From a virus, in IMG/VR virus record IMGVR_UViG_3300006844_000039, positions 1-25,579 of that record: a stretch of 25,579 bases of DNA; one strand, 5' to 3'. A program made the position numbers and the translations under genes. Numbering within the stretch: position 1 is the first letter of the stretch; every line of letters begins with the position of its first letter. Shown piece after piece: positions 7,989 to 15,278 of this stretch. Below the pieces are notes generated by a model that saw only the letters and a program-made list of their open reading frames with translations, was not told the origin of the DNA and ran no database searches.

Positions 7989-8485
7989 TATGCCGTGACT
8001 CCCGGGGTGATGGTGATGACGCCATAGGAACCGGCATCGAGCAGCACGTCTGCATTCAACAGGATCTCGGTCCAGTCTTCCTTGAGGAAATCGAAATCTC
8101 CGGCAGGGTTGAAGCTCACCTTGCCGGTGAAGTTAAGTTGATTGCCGACCGAGTTGGTGCCGTCCAGAACAAGAACGCCTTCCTGATTCATATCGGTCAT
8201 GGCATTAATCGATGACGTGTTGGCGTCGGCCTGGAAGAATAGAGCCAAATTTTCTTCCGTCACTTCTTCCAGCGTCAATGCAATCGTTGCGCTGATCTGT
8301 CTGATGACCGTCTTGTCCTTGATGCGCACCGGAGCCATACGGGAAAAATGCTCCAGCTTGTCGACCGTTGGCGTATAGACAAAGCGCGTACAGTTGCCCA
8401 TGTGAAACTGCGAGCCGCCGGTCGGCGTGAAGCGAACATTGGCCTGCGAGAGCACATAGTTGATGGTGTCGGGTGATGTCGCCAT
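7988..8485 (-). CDS. Major tail tube protein (165 aa)
   Basis: A 165-residue protein in the tube position: after the terminator candidate and before the tail assembly chaperone. It is beta-rich, starting MATSPDTINYVLSQANVRFT, with patterned strands such as QISATIALTLEEVTEENLAL and a C-terminus GSYGVITITPGVTA. The segment TEENLALFF and the later NPAGDFDFLKEDWTEI fit tube proteins of lambda-like and HK97-like tails. It is one of few genes here with a strong independent ribosome binding site, as expected for an abundant virion protein. It is preceded by an 18-base gap instead of an overlap. Confidence 0.82.
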   Translation of the reverse strand: MATSPDTINYVLSQANVRFTPTGGSQFHMGNCTRFVYTPTVDKLEHFSRMAPVRIKDKTVIRQISATIALTLEEVTEENLALFFQADANTSSINAMTDMNQEGVLVLDGTNSVGNQLNFTGKVSFNPAGDFDFLKEDWTEILLNADVLLDAGSYGVITITPGVTA

Positions 8486-8491
8486 TGCTGG

Positions 8492-8500
8492 ATCTCCTTT
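8492..8500 (-). promoter_or_regulatory. Strong ribosome binding site of the tail tube gene
   Basis: On the minus strand AAAGGAGAT lies in the 18-base gap between the terminator candidate and the tail tube ATG, with GGAG about 8 bases before the start. Most neighbouring genes have overlapping starts and weak or no Shine-Dalgarno, so this site probably provides the high output needed for the tube subunit. Confidence 0.8.
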
Positions 8501-8503
8501 GGT

Positions 8504-8953
8504 TTATGGTGCGACGGGTAGAAGCGTGTAACGAATTCCGAAACGCATTTGCATATCGCAGTCCATTGCTAGACTGTGGTTCAGACGATAGTCGGTGGCG
8601 AGATAATAAACGCCGCACTGCGAATTGGCGACGACGATAGTTGTCAACTCCACGTCGCTCATCACGGCAGTCACGATCCGCGCCATCAATTCATTGATGT
8701 CAGTCCCGACATCTTCCGGTCTGCCGCCCATGGACACCACGATGATCGGATTCATTTGGATCACGGTATAAGCTTTGCCCTTGACCCATGGTCGCGCCAG
8801 TTCGGCAACCGCTTCTTCGTCGCCGTCAAGCAAGATCGCCATCGGGCGCACGGCTTCCGGAAACTCATCCAGATTGCGCGCCACCAGTTTCAGATCCTCC
8901 ACGGTATTGAGGATCACGAACAGCCGCGCGAGGATATCTTCCCGCTTGCTCAT
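8504..8953 (-). CDS. Probable tail terminator / tail completion protein (149 aa)
   Basis: A 149-residue protein starting MSKREDILARLFVILNTV, directly upstream of the tail tube gene, where siphophages encode the tail terminator that caps the tube and docks to the head. It has an N-terminal helix, a strand region RPMAILLDGDEEAV, the segment NPIIVVSMGGRPEDVGTDIN, a helix NELMARIVTAVM and C-terminal strands ending FGIRYTLLPVAP. This helix-plus-sheet order matches terminator proteins (lambda gpU type). ATG overlaps the previous stop as ATGA (8950-8953). Assignment is from order and secondary structure pattern. Confidence 0.65.
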   Translation of the reverse strand: MSKREDILARLFVILNTVEDLKLVARNLDEFPEAVRPMAILLDGDEEAVAELARPWVKGKAYTVIQMNPIIVVSMGGRPEDVGTDINELMARIVTAVMSDVELTTIVVANSQCGVYYLATDYRLNHSLAMDCDMQMRFGIRYTLLPVAP

Positions 8954-9303
8954 GGTGCCTGTTCATCAGCGAGCAACAACAGAATCTCGCCAGACCCTAC
9001 TGGCTGGCGCGCAAGTTGAAAGCTTTTGATGCGCCAGCGTTTGCCGTTGATGATGAATTCGCCTTTGTAAAAATATTCCTTCAGATCGGTAATGCCGAGC
9101 GATGTCACTTCACTTTCACGCACAAACGCCGACGGCCGTTGCGTCTGCATGTCGATAAAGGCGTGCGTCGGCTGGCTTGCGCCATCGGTATAATCCACCG
9201 CGCGCAGTGAATGACGTTCGCCGGTGGTGCGGATCAGCGTTGCATCGGTCGCGATCGGACTGGCATAGATCGGATCGAGCAGACTGTCCTGCCAGATGCT
9301 CAT
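8950..9303 (-). CDS. Probable head-closure / head-tail joining protein (117 aa)
   Basis: A small beta-rich protein of 117 residues, starting MSIWQDSLLDPIYASPIATD and containing TGERHSLRAVDY and the strand-rich GEFIINGKRWRIKSFQLARQ. The pattern of a long loop followed by a small barrel matches phage head-closure proteins (lambda gpFII or SPP1 gp16 type). It directly precedes the terminator candidate, the usual order. ATG overlaps the previous stop as ATGA. Unusually, its partner connector is 11 kb upstream at 20307-20927. Confidence 0.6.
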   Translation of the reverse strand: MSIWQDSLLDPIYASPIATDATLIRTTGERHSLRAVDYTDGASQPTHAFIDMQTQRPSAFVRESEVTSLGITDLKEYFYKGEFIINGKRWRIKSFQLARQPVGSGEILLLLADEQAP

Positions 9304-9464
9304 TTGCTCTTTTTTTTCTCCGCATTTTCAATAAATGCGAGATCCAGAAACGTCTTGATTGCTTCGTCCAGATCTTTTCGCAACCAAGGATACTTTTCAA
9401 ACATGTACGATTTCAGATCCTCAATTGCCTGTTTCTCATCGGCGTTCGGGCGGTATATGCTCAT
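9300..9464 (-). CDS. Small helical protein (54 aa)
   Basis: A 54-residue gene with ATG at 9464, overlapping the previous stop as ATGA. It begins MSIYRPNADEKQAIEDLKSY and is predominantly charged and helical, ending in a lysine-rich tail EKKKSK. A longer reading from 9605 exists, but its first 47 residues overlap the upstream gene out of frame and look non-coding, so I chose the coupled start. No family recognised. Confidence 0.6.
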   Translation of the reverse strand: MSIYRPNADEKQAIEDLKSYMFEKYPWLRKDLDEAIKTFLDLAFIENAEKKKSK

Positions 9465-9778
9465 GATGTTGTCGTGTCCGCAACGTTGGCGAGATTGCCC
9501 GCCAGTTCGAAATAACCATCCTCCGCTGAGTCCGGATTTTCCGAGCGCACCGTCCAGTAGGTCCGCGCCGGTTGCGCCTGCTGGCTGTCCCATAGGCCAT
9601 ACCAAGTGTCGTCGGTCTGCGGTGATAGCGTAACCACTTCGCTTTCCCGCACGTCACTCATGTTGAGAAAATTTACCGTCACCGTCGCCGACGATGGCGA
9701 CAACGGCAGGCTTTCCCGGTTGAGGAATTGCACCGTGAATTCCACTTCGTTGCCGCGATCGATTGTTTCCACCAGCAT
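9461..9778 (-). CDS. Small beta-rich structural-region protein (105 aa)
   Basis: Starting at the ATG at 9778, which shares a base with the stop of the 779-residue gene (TGATG), the product is 105 residues: MLVETIDRGNEVEFTVQFLN and on. A TTG at 9802 would add eight residues and increase the overlap to 25 bases; the coupled ATG is preferred. The alternating polar/hydrophobic pattern (ATVTVNFLNMSD; YWTVRSENPDSAEDGYFELA) suggests an immunoglobulin-like beta sandwich, common in virion decoration proteins. It directly follows the large repeat gene and may attach to or cap that protein. Function unproven. Confidence 0.65.
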   Translation of the reverse strand: MLVETIDRGNEVEFTVQFLNRESLPLSPSSATVTVNFLNMSDVRESEVVTLSPQTDDTWYGLWDSQQAQPARTYWTVRSENPDSAEDGYFELAGNLANVADTTTS

Positions 9779-12117
9779 CAGGCTACCCGTTTCTTCGGCC
9801 AATCAACCACAACTGATGGCCTCGCTTTCGCTGCTACACCGACCTGGTGCGCGGTTGCTTTGATTGTCACGACAGTACTTGGCGCATTGTGTGTGATACC
9901 GACGCGGACTGTCTTGATGATATTATCGGCACTGACTTGCAGATCACTCTGCGCCGAAAGCTGACCCTCTCCGGCAAATAGTGCCGTCGCCACCATGCGA
10001 TGGATGGTGCTAACACTGATGCTGCCGCTGCCATTGAACGTCGCAACAATGAAAGTGCGTTTGTCGGCGGCGGCGTTGAGATTGCCGGTGCCTACTAACA
10101 GCGCTGACGCGCCATGCAGCGGCAGAGCCGATGCCGCCAGCGACCCACTCCCGGCAAAGGTGGCGGCGTTATTGATGACGCGGATCGCCGATGCGACAAA
10201 GGCACCTGTCCCGGCAAATGTTGCAGAAATCGGCTTGCGCAGACCGGCGTCGACACTGAGATTGCCGGTCCCGGCAAATGCCGCTAGCGCCACCATACGC
10301 TGCCGTGCCGACACATTGAGATCGCCGGTGCCGGATAGCGATGAAACTGCCGTCATCCGCAGCAGCCGCGCCGCAACATTCATATTGCCGCTGCCTGCCA
10401 GCAATGCAGTCCCAGACAGACCAACTTGCGGAATAGTCAGATCGCCGGCCAGTGATCCTGTGCCAGCGAACGTCGCCAGCGCGGGAAACCGCAGACCTGC
10501 CGAAGCGATAAACGCACCAGTTCCAGCAAAGGTCGCGGCTGCACTGAAAACGAGGCTTGCCGACGATGTCAGCGATCCGCTGCCGTTGAATGTCGCGGCA
10601 GCGGAAATGTACTTGATTGAATCCGCCGAGAACGCGCCGAGCCCGTTGAACGATGCACTTGCGGCCAGCCGTTGCAGCGCCGTCGCCGAAAGCGCCCCGC
10701 TTCCGGCATAGGCCGTGCTTGCCGCAAGACGTTGCAGCGCCATCGCCGAAAGATTGCCTGCGCCTGTAAACAGCGCCGATCCGGCGTAGGTCGTAGTAGC
10801 GCCGGCAATAGTGGCGAAAGCATCGAGATTACCGGTGCCAGCGAATGTCGCCGCAGCCACCATGCGCAGCCGCGCTGCGACGGATAGATCGCCTACGCCG
10901 CTGAATGTGACGTTGACGGGCGAGCGCAATTGCGCCAGTGCCGCCAGACTGCCGGTGCCTGCGAAATTTGCGCTTGCGGCCAACCGGACTTGCGCGAGTG
11001 CTGCCAGATTGCCGGCACCGTTGAATGCCGCGCTGGCCGGAGTAACCCGGATGGCATCGCTATTGAGATTGCCGGTCCCGGCAAAACTTGCCGCCACCGT
11101 CAGCCGCAATAATGCGAGAGTAGATAGATCACCAGTCCCGGCAAAGCTCGCGCTGCTGATCAGTCGCAGTTGCGCAGTGGCGGATAGATTTCCCGTCCCG
11201 GCGAAACTCGCCAGCGCCGGAGTGATCCGCATGCCATCGGCTGAGAAATTGCCACTGCCAACGAATGCGGCCGATGCAACCAACCGCAACGAAGCAGTTG
11301 CCGATAGATCGCCAGCTCCATTGAACGTTGCCGATCCGCTGAGAACGCCGCCGCCGACAACAACAGTTGCCGCAGCCGTCAGAGAACCGGAGCCACCAAA
11401 CGTGGCTGCAGCATTCAATAATAATTGCGCTAATGCAGATTGATTGCCGGTCCCGCCAAACGTCGCCAACCCAGGTATAACGCGAATGGCATCGACCGAG
11501 AAATTTCCTGCACCGGCAAAGATAATCGAGGCACGCAATCGCAACGATGCTAAGGCAGAAAGATCGCCCGCGCCGACGAATACAACTGATGCTAATAGCC
11601 GTTGCGTCGCTAATGCGGAAAGATTTTCAGTGCCGGCGAAGGTCGCAAGAGCAGGCAGCAGCAACCTTGCCGACGCCGCCACATTGCCGGCGCCATTGAA
11701 TACGGCGTCGGCCGAAGCCGCGCTTTTCAATGCATTGACGGATAGATTGCCAGTACCGGCGAAAAGCGCTGATGCGGAATATGCATGCGCCGGAATTGTG
11801 ATAGTCGGCGTGATCGAGTAGACGTCGAGCGCAACGCCATTGACATAAACGCGGAATCTTAAAACATCGCCTTGCGCTAATGTGTCGAGATCAAGATCGA
11901 GCCCGTATTCCAGTTCCGTTAATGTATCAGCCGGAAAGGCAAGGCTGGCGACTTCACCCGTCTCGTCGTATTTGCCCGGTCGGAATCGATCATTAGCAAA
12001 TAGTCCACCAGCACCGGCAAAGGTCACGACGCCTTGATATGTCGTCGGAGGAAAAGCCGCATTTCCGCTTAAAGTGCTGGAAAGGGCAGTGCCGCCGTCG
12101 CCGGGCCGGAGTGTCAT
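9778..12117 (-). CDS. Giant tandem-repeat virion/fibre-like protein (779 aa, about 30 repeats)
   Basis: Residues about 1-110 form a non-repeated head, including ELEYGLDLDLDTLAQGDVLR and FRVYVNGVALDVYSITPTIT, which reads as a beta-sandwich domain seen in phage fibre proteins. Residues about 115-730 are about 30 consecutive copies of a 20-residue unit with core A-T-F-A-G-T-G-N-L-S-A-x-A-x-x-R-L. A 48-residue non-repeated tail ends VVVDWPKKRVA. Regular Gly turns and alternating small/hydrophobic residues suggest stacked beta hairpins or a solenoid rod. No enzyme motif, signal peptide or membrane segment is seen. The second gene with the same unit is at 2555-3310. It stands one base after the 125-residue paralogue. 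The likeliest role is a long fibre or surface decoration; that is inference. Confidence 0.8.
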   Translation of the reverse strand: MTLRPGDGGTALSSTLSGNAAFPPTTYQGVVTFAGAGGLFANDRFRPGKYDETGEVASLAFPADTLTELEYGLDLDLDTLAQGDVLRFRVYVNGVALDVYSITPTITIPAHAYSASALFAGTGNLSVNALKSAASADAVFNGAGNVAASARLLLPALATFAGTENLSALATQRLLASVVFVGAGDLSALASLRLRASIIFAGAGNFSVDAIRVIPGLATFGGTGNQSALAQLLLNAAATFGGSGSLTAAATVVVGGGVLSGSATFNGAGDLSATASLRLVASAAFVGSGNFSADGMRITPALASFAGTGNLSATAQLRLISSASFAGTGDLSTLALLRLTVAASFAGTGNLNSDAIRVTPASAAFNGAGNLAALAQVRLAASANFAGTGSLAALAQLRSPVNVTFSGVGDLSVAARLRMVAAATFAGTGNLDAFATIAGATTTYAGSALFTGAGNLSAMALQRLAASTAYAGSGALSATALQRLAASASFNGLGAFSADSIKYISAAATFNGSGSLTSSASLVFSAAATFAGTGAFIASAGLRFPALATFAGTGSLAGDLTIPQVGLSGTALLAGSGNMNVAARLLRMTAVSSLSGTGDLNVSARQRMVALAAFAGTGNLSVDAGLRKPISATFAGTGAFVASAIRVINNAATFAGSGSLAASALPLHGASALLVGTGNLNAAADKRTFIVATFNGSGSISVSTIHRMVATALFAGEGQLSAQSDLQVSADNIIKTVRVGITHNAPSTVVTIKATAHQVGVAAKARPSVVVDWPKKRVA
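9924..11775. repeat. Tandem 60-base degenerate repeat array (about 30 units)
   Basis: The DNA behind the 20-residue repeats has a near-exact 60-base period. For example, CCGGCAAA recurs at 10151, 10211 and 10271 on the plus strand. Units are diverged at third positions and elsewhere but keep a conserved core reading GCCGGtcCCGGCAAA or close variants on the plus strand. Some units are lengthened (for example around 11340-11360, where a Gly/Val insert occurs). It is a protein-coding array, not a CRISPR: there are no unique spacers. Confidence 0.85.
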
Positions 12118-12118
12118 G

Positions 12119-12496
12119 TCAGCTGATCGTTATTTTTAATGCTCCGGCGGAGAACACAGGAGCATCGCCTGATTTGCAGCCCACCGCCGCCGCGACCGTG
12201 CCGTATGCAATTCTGTTCCCGCTCACCGAACTATCGTAAAGATTCCATCCAACCGCCGTCGCAGCCACCGATACGGTTGCTCCGGTCACTGCAGCAAGAA
12301 GTGTCGCCGATCCCTGCGGGGAATTGGCGGCGGCAAAAGTCACCGTCCGTCGGCTGGAAAACGGACCATCAAATGCCGACTGCGATGTCGGGCTTGCCGT
12401 TGCCCATTGCAGCCAGCGACCAACCGGCCGTGTCCCCGTCGCCGCGCCCGTCATCCAATCCAGCGTTTGTTTGGACAGATACGGCGTGATCGGCAT
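12119..12496 (-). CDS. Small fibre-region protein, paralogue of 14856-15251 (125 aa)
   Basis: A 125-residue protein starting MPITPYLSKQTLDWMTGAAT and ending FSAGALKITIS. It aligns along its length with the 131-residue protein at 14856-15251: both have YLSKQTLDW near the start, a T/Q-x-P-x-x-RW motif, a following SPTS/APTS segment, a YGT in the last third and a closing AGAL(K/T)ITxS. The compact beta-rich pattern resembles small tail-fibre or decoration proteins of phages. Its ATG abuts the previous TGA. In both places the paralogue is followed at once by a long probable fibre gene, suggesting it is an adaptor or anchor for that product. Confidence 0.7.
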   Translation of the reverse strand: MPITPYLSKQTLDWMTGAATGTRPVGRWLQWATASPTSQSAFDGPFSSRRTVTFAAANSPQGSATLLAAVTGATVSVAATAVGWNLYDSSVSGNRIAYGTVAAAVGCKSGDAPVFSAGALKITIS

Positions 12497-12904
12497 TCAC
12501 AACGTCCAATCGAGCAGCAGCTTTTCCGGCATTGGCATATCCTGTCCGCAAACGAAATTGATCTTGCGCCGCCGATGCACGATGACGTGTCCTTTCATGC
12601 TGCCATGATGAATAACGGCGGCGGTAGGTCCCTCGGTCCAGTCCACACCGTCATCGATACAAGCTTTGAAACAGTCCCCTGTCCGCGCCAGATAAATACC
12701 GACGCGATCCGGTCGCATGGCATCGGACATGGTCATGTCATCGAGCCACAGACAACGGAAGTCACGGCAGACGGACGGTCGATCTGAATAGATCTTGCAT
12801 CCCTTGCCGATATTGCAATGCGCGCACCAGTCACCGGGCCGCTTGTCTAATTGCGGGATGCGTTCCAGCTTGCAGCAGAGCGTGCAGCCGCCGCAGGTTC
12901 TCAA
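12497..12904 (-). CDS. YkgJ/CxxCxxCC cysteine-cluster protein (135 aa)
   Basis: The N-terminus reads R-T-C-G-G-C-T-L-C-C, a clear C-x2-C-x2-CC signature of the YkgJ / zinc- or iron-chelating family (PF03692). Further cysteines lie in WCAHCNIGKGCKIYSDRPSV and at CRDFRC, so about nine of twelve Cys are in the first 51 residues, consistent with bound iron-sulphur or zinc. The start is TTG at 12904, overlapping the upstream TGA as TTGA; no better start is near. YkgJ-type domains occur alone and in some protein-modifying enzymes such as the flagellin methylase FliB, but the biochemical role of small stand-alone members is poorly known. Its position among fibre genes suggests protein modification, which is speculative. 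Confidence 0.82.
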   Translation of the reverse strand: MRTCGGCTLCCKLERIPQLDKRPGDWCAHCNIGKGCKIYSDRPSVCRDFRCLWLDDMTMSDAMRPDRVGIYLARTGDCFKACIDDGVDWTEGPTAAVIHHGSMKGHVIVHRRRKINFVCGQDMPMPEKLLLDWTL

Positions 12905-13290
12905 TTGATGCCGCCCAGCGGATAGTGCGAACCGGCAAAGATCGGCGATACCGCGAGATCCTGCAGCACTGCACCGATGTTGTTCTTAATCACGTAGGGT
13001 GGGCCATCGCGGTCAAGCGCGAAGCGCAGATTACCGTCATTGAGGATGACTTGCAGCACCTCATCCATGGCGAGAATGCACATCCAGCCCGGTATATACG
13101 TATGCGTCACGCTGCCATCAGGATTGGTCACATCCTGCGACGGCCGCCAGGCTTGCACATTGGGCAGCACACGAAACGTTGCCCAGGTAAATTCATTGGC
13201 GCCCACCGGAGTGCCGAGATAAGCGGCCAGCCGGCGCGCATCCAGTTTTGCCTCAGCCTCGGTATTCCAGCGCAGGAAATAATCAATCAT
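12901..13290 (-). CDS. Hypothetical phage protein (129 aa)
   Basis: A 129-residue protein starting MIDYFLRWNTEAEAKLDARR; ATG overlaps the stop of the 522-residue gene as ATGA (13287-13290). It contains TWATFRVLPNVQAWRPSQDV and a segment with ILAMDEVLQVILNDGNLRFA and ends HYPLGGIN. Mixed alpha/beta, soluble, without obvious motif. Similar proteins occur next to tail-fibre genes in phages, sometimes as assembly helpers, but I cannot name the family. It may be a chaperone or partner for the preceding fibre protein. Confidence 0.65.
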   Translation of the reverse strand: MIDYFLRWNTEAEAKLDARRLAAYLGTPVGANEFTWATFRVLPNVQAWRPSQDVTNPDGSVTHTYIPGWMCILAMDEVLQVILNDGNLRFALDRDGPPYVIKNNIGAVLQDLAVSPIFAGSHYPLGGIN

Positions 13291-14855
13291 GCCGTCAATG
13301 CCTTCAATGTGGCATCGGCGAGTTTGCTATTCCAGACGGTTAGGCGTTCAAAATAATTATATGGATATTGTGTGGTACCCCAACTCCCCAAAGAAACTGA
13401 GCCTGTTTGCGCTAACGTAAAAGCGTCGCTGACCACGGTGCCATTATTAGCAACGATTGCTTTACTTGGAGTAGAATCTTTTACGGCTATGCCAACTTTA
13501 GCTTCGGCAGTGGCCCAGGTCCCGCCTCCGCCCATAGCTGCCGTAATGGGATGACTGCTATCGGAATTATTCAAATCAAAATCATTCAAGGCGGATCCAT
13601 ATCTCAAGCGGGCGCTGTTTCCCTCCCATCCGATTAAAACCGGATTACCGGGACGAGTCCCTATTATTGGTGCGTTGACAATAGCGCTGAACTCTGTAGC
13701 CGCCAACAATGTATTGAGATTGCCAACACAGGTCACCGCATCCGCCGCGCGCGTCACCGCGACGGTCGTGGTGGGGATGTAGGAAGAGAGAAACGAGCCT
13801 ACCTCAAGCTGGGCGCCCCAAACATAGATTTGCTTGCTGGTTCCGGTATAGACCCATCCTCCTGTGTCTATTGCGTTGCCGGGTGTCCCGCTTGCCAAAG
13901 TGCTTATATTTATCAACGGATCAGTTTCAGCCGCATCGCCAGCCGCCGTAACCGAGATGCGATAGATGCCATTTGCAAATGTTTCTATTGAGGCACTTAC
14001 AAAGGTTCCGCCAGTCGACAGTGCTCCGCTTGCAGTTATCGTACCGGTCTGCAAATCAGCGACACAATATCCGCCCTTACGGGTGGAAAATGATTGATAA
14101 TAAATACCAACAAAACGACGATCTATATCCTTCACAAAAACAGAAAAAGTAACTGTTGCCCCCGCAGTTATAGCGCTCAGATATCCCGCAAATGTTCTTA
14201 GCAAATGTTGATCATTAAGTGTGTTTTCTTGCATCAGACACATTGTTGTCGTTCCGTCTGGAGCCACGGCTTGATTATTGGTAGCCGTACATTGAATGGT
14301 GCTCCAGTTGCCAGCCATATCTTGACTATGAATGGCGACATTGGTCCTCGCATCCTCGATCAGCAGTCCCGCCCCATTGCCTATTCGTAGAGTATTGGTG
14401 CCAAACGAGGTTAACGTGCCGTCGGCATTGGTGACATAACCTGTACTGGCGCGCGAGATGCTGAGAACATCCGTAAACGCTGTCGCGCCATAAATTCTGC
14501 TCCCGGCAAAATCCAGATCAATTGCAGCATCCGACAATTCCCAGTCCGGCGAAAACGGGTATAGCCGTGGAATAAGCACCGCCGTATCGTCAGCGCTCGA
14601 TCCGGCATCGACGGATTGCACTCCCTTGGCAATCGTCGTCGTGACCGGGGTATAGGCGTCACCGTTCCTCGACACATACAGTTCCCAAGGTGTCGCCGCG
14701 ACAACCGTCGAGGCATTGCGCAATCCGATCCGCAAACGGAAATTTGCCGTGCCGGGATAATAGTTGACGTCCTCGTCGGCTCCCCAGGTCGGGGAGGCAT
14801 CGGCGGTCCCGGCATCCGTGCGGAAACGGAAATGCAGTTGGCGGAGATCAGTCAT
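13287..14855 (-). CDS. Lectin-like tail fibre or capsid decoration protein (522 aa)
   Basis: A 522-residue Ser/Thr/Ala-rich beta protein. Residues about 1-100 form a beta sandwich (ANFRLRIGLRNASTVV; PWELYVSRNGDAYTPVTT). A middle part contains SRASTGYVTNADGTLTSFGT and LLIEDARTNVAIHSQD, then VWGAQLEVGSFLSSYIPTTT followed by TRAADAV. These motifs recur in phage fibre and head-spike proteins with concanavalin/LamG-like carbohydrate-binding jelly rolls. The C-terminal 120 residues look like a further lectin-type domain ending YNYFERLTVWNSKLADATLK. It likely binds host-surface sugars or decorates the virion. The start abuts the 131-residue gene's TAA. The central DNA is noticeably AT-richer than neighbours (22/60 G+C at 13441-13500 and 20/60 at 14101-14160), hinting at recent acquisition. 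Confidence 0.72.
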   Translation of the reverse strand: MTDLRQLHFRFRTDAGTADASPTWGADEDVNYYPGTANFRLRIGLRNASTVVAATPWELYVSRNGDAYTPVTTTIAKGVQSVDAGSSADDTAVLIPRLYPFSPDWELSDAAIDLDFAGSRIYGATAFTDVLSISRASTGYVTNADGTLTSFGTNTLRIGNGAGLLIEDARTNVAIHSQDMAGNWSTIQCTATNNQAVAPDGTTTMCLMQENTLNDQHLLRTFAGYLSAITAGATVTFSVFVKDIDRRFVGIYYQSFSTRKGGYCVADLQTGTITASGALSTGGTFVSASIETFANGIYRISVTAAGDAAETDPLINISTLASGTPGNAIDTGGWVYTGTSKQIYVWGAQLEVGSFLSSYIPTTTVAVTRAADAVTCVGNLNTLLAATEFSAIVNAPIIGTRPGNPVLIGWEGNSARLRYGSALNDFDLNNSDSSHPITAAMGGGGTWATAEAKVGIAVKDSTPSKAIVANNGTVVSDAFTLAQTGSVSLGSWGTTQYPYNYFERLTVWNSKLADATLKALTA

Positions 14856-15251
14856 TTACGACAACGTGATCGTGAGCGCCCCCGCTGCGATCTGCAAACT
14901 GTCACCAGCGAGAAATGATCTCGCGGTCTGAAGCGTTCCATACCACAACATATTTGACGAATTGATGGGCGAGCCATCAAACAACACAATGCCCGATGCC
15001 GCGCCCGGTGACGAGAACGGTCCGAACAACAGCGATGCCGTGTTCGATGCCGATTGCGTCGGTGACGCCGCCGCACCGAACAATGCCGTCACGCGGCTGA
15101 AGTTGGTCTGGCTTCCCATTTCAGATGCGGACACCGAAGTTGGCGCACCGATGGAAAGACCAACCCAACGGTTTGCAGGCTGGGTGGCTGCCGCTCCTCC
15201 TAAATGCCAATCGAGCGTTTGCTTACTGAGATATGCCGAAATATTCGCCAT
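14856..15251 (-). CDS. Small fibre-region protein, paralogue of 12119-12496 (131 aa)
   Basis: A 131-residue protein starting MANISAYLSKQTLDWHLGGA and ending QIAAGALTITLS. It is a paralogue of the 125-residue gene 2.4 kb downstream and shares its start, its RW motif and its closing strand. It is the first gene after the modification cassette and has its own ribosome binding site in a 27-base gap (15252-15278), so it probably opens a translational block with the 522-residue protein. The fold looks like a compact beta structure; a tail-fibre anchor or decoration role is inferred. Confidence 0.72.
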   Translation of the reverse strand: MANISAYLSKQTLDWHLGGAAATQPANRWVGLSIGAPTSVSASEMGSQTNFSRVTALFGAAASPTQSASNTASLLFGPFSSPGAASGIVLFDGSPINSSNMLWYGTLQTARSFLAGDSLQIAAGALTITLS

Positions 15252-15257
15252 TTTAGT

Positions 15258-15263
15258 CTCCTC
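15258..15263 (-). promoter_or_regulatory. Ribosome binding site of the 131-aa fibre-region gene
   Basis: On the minus strand GAGGAG lies 6 bases before the ATG at 15251. It is inside the longest intergenic gap of the window (27 bases), which separates the sugar-modification cassette from the appendage genes. No promoter or terminator hairpin is evident in so short a gap. Confidence 0.7.
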
Positions 15264-15278
15264 GTTGGTGTGAGAATT

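Noticed and set aside
9924-11775. CRISPR-like regular array
   Set aside because: The 60-base units are diverged, continuous, without spacers, and code in frame for protein repeats.
9995-11821. Long plus-strand open frames (9995-10711, 10811-11443, 11444-11821), all in one frame and rich in PVPAN-like repeats
   Set aside because: They are the antisense of the 60-base repeat array; because 60 is a multiple of three and the unit lacks a stop in that frame, the open frame is forced. No ribosome sites and low-complexity product.
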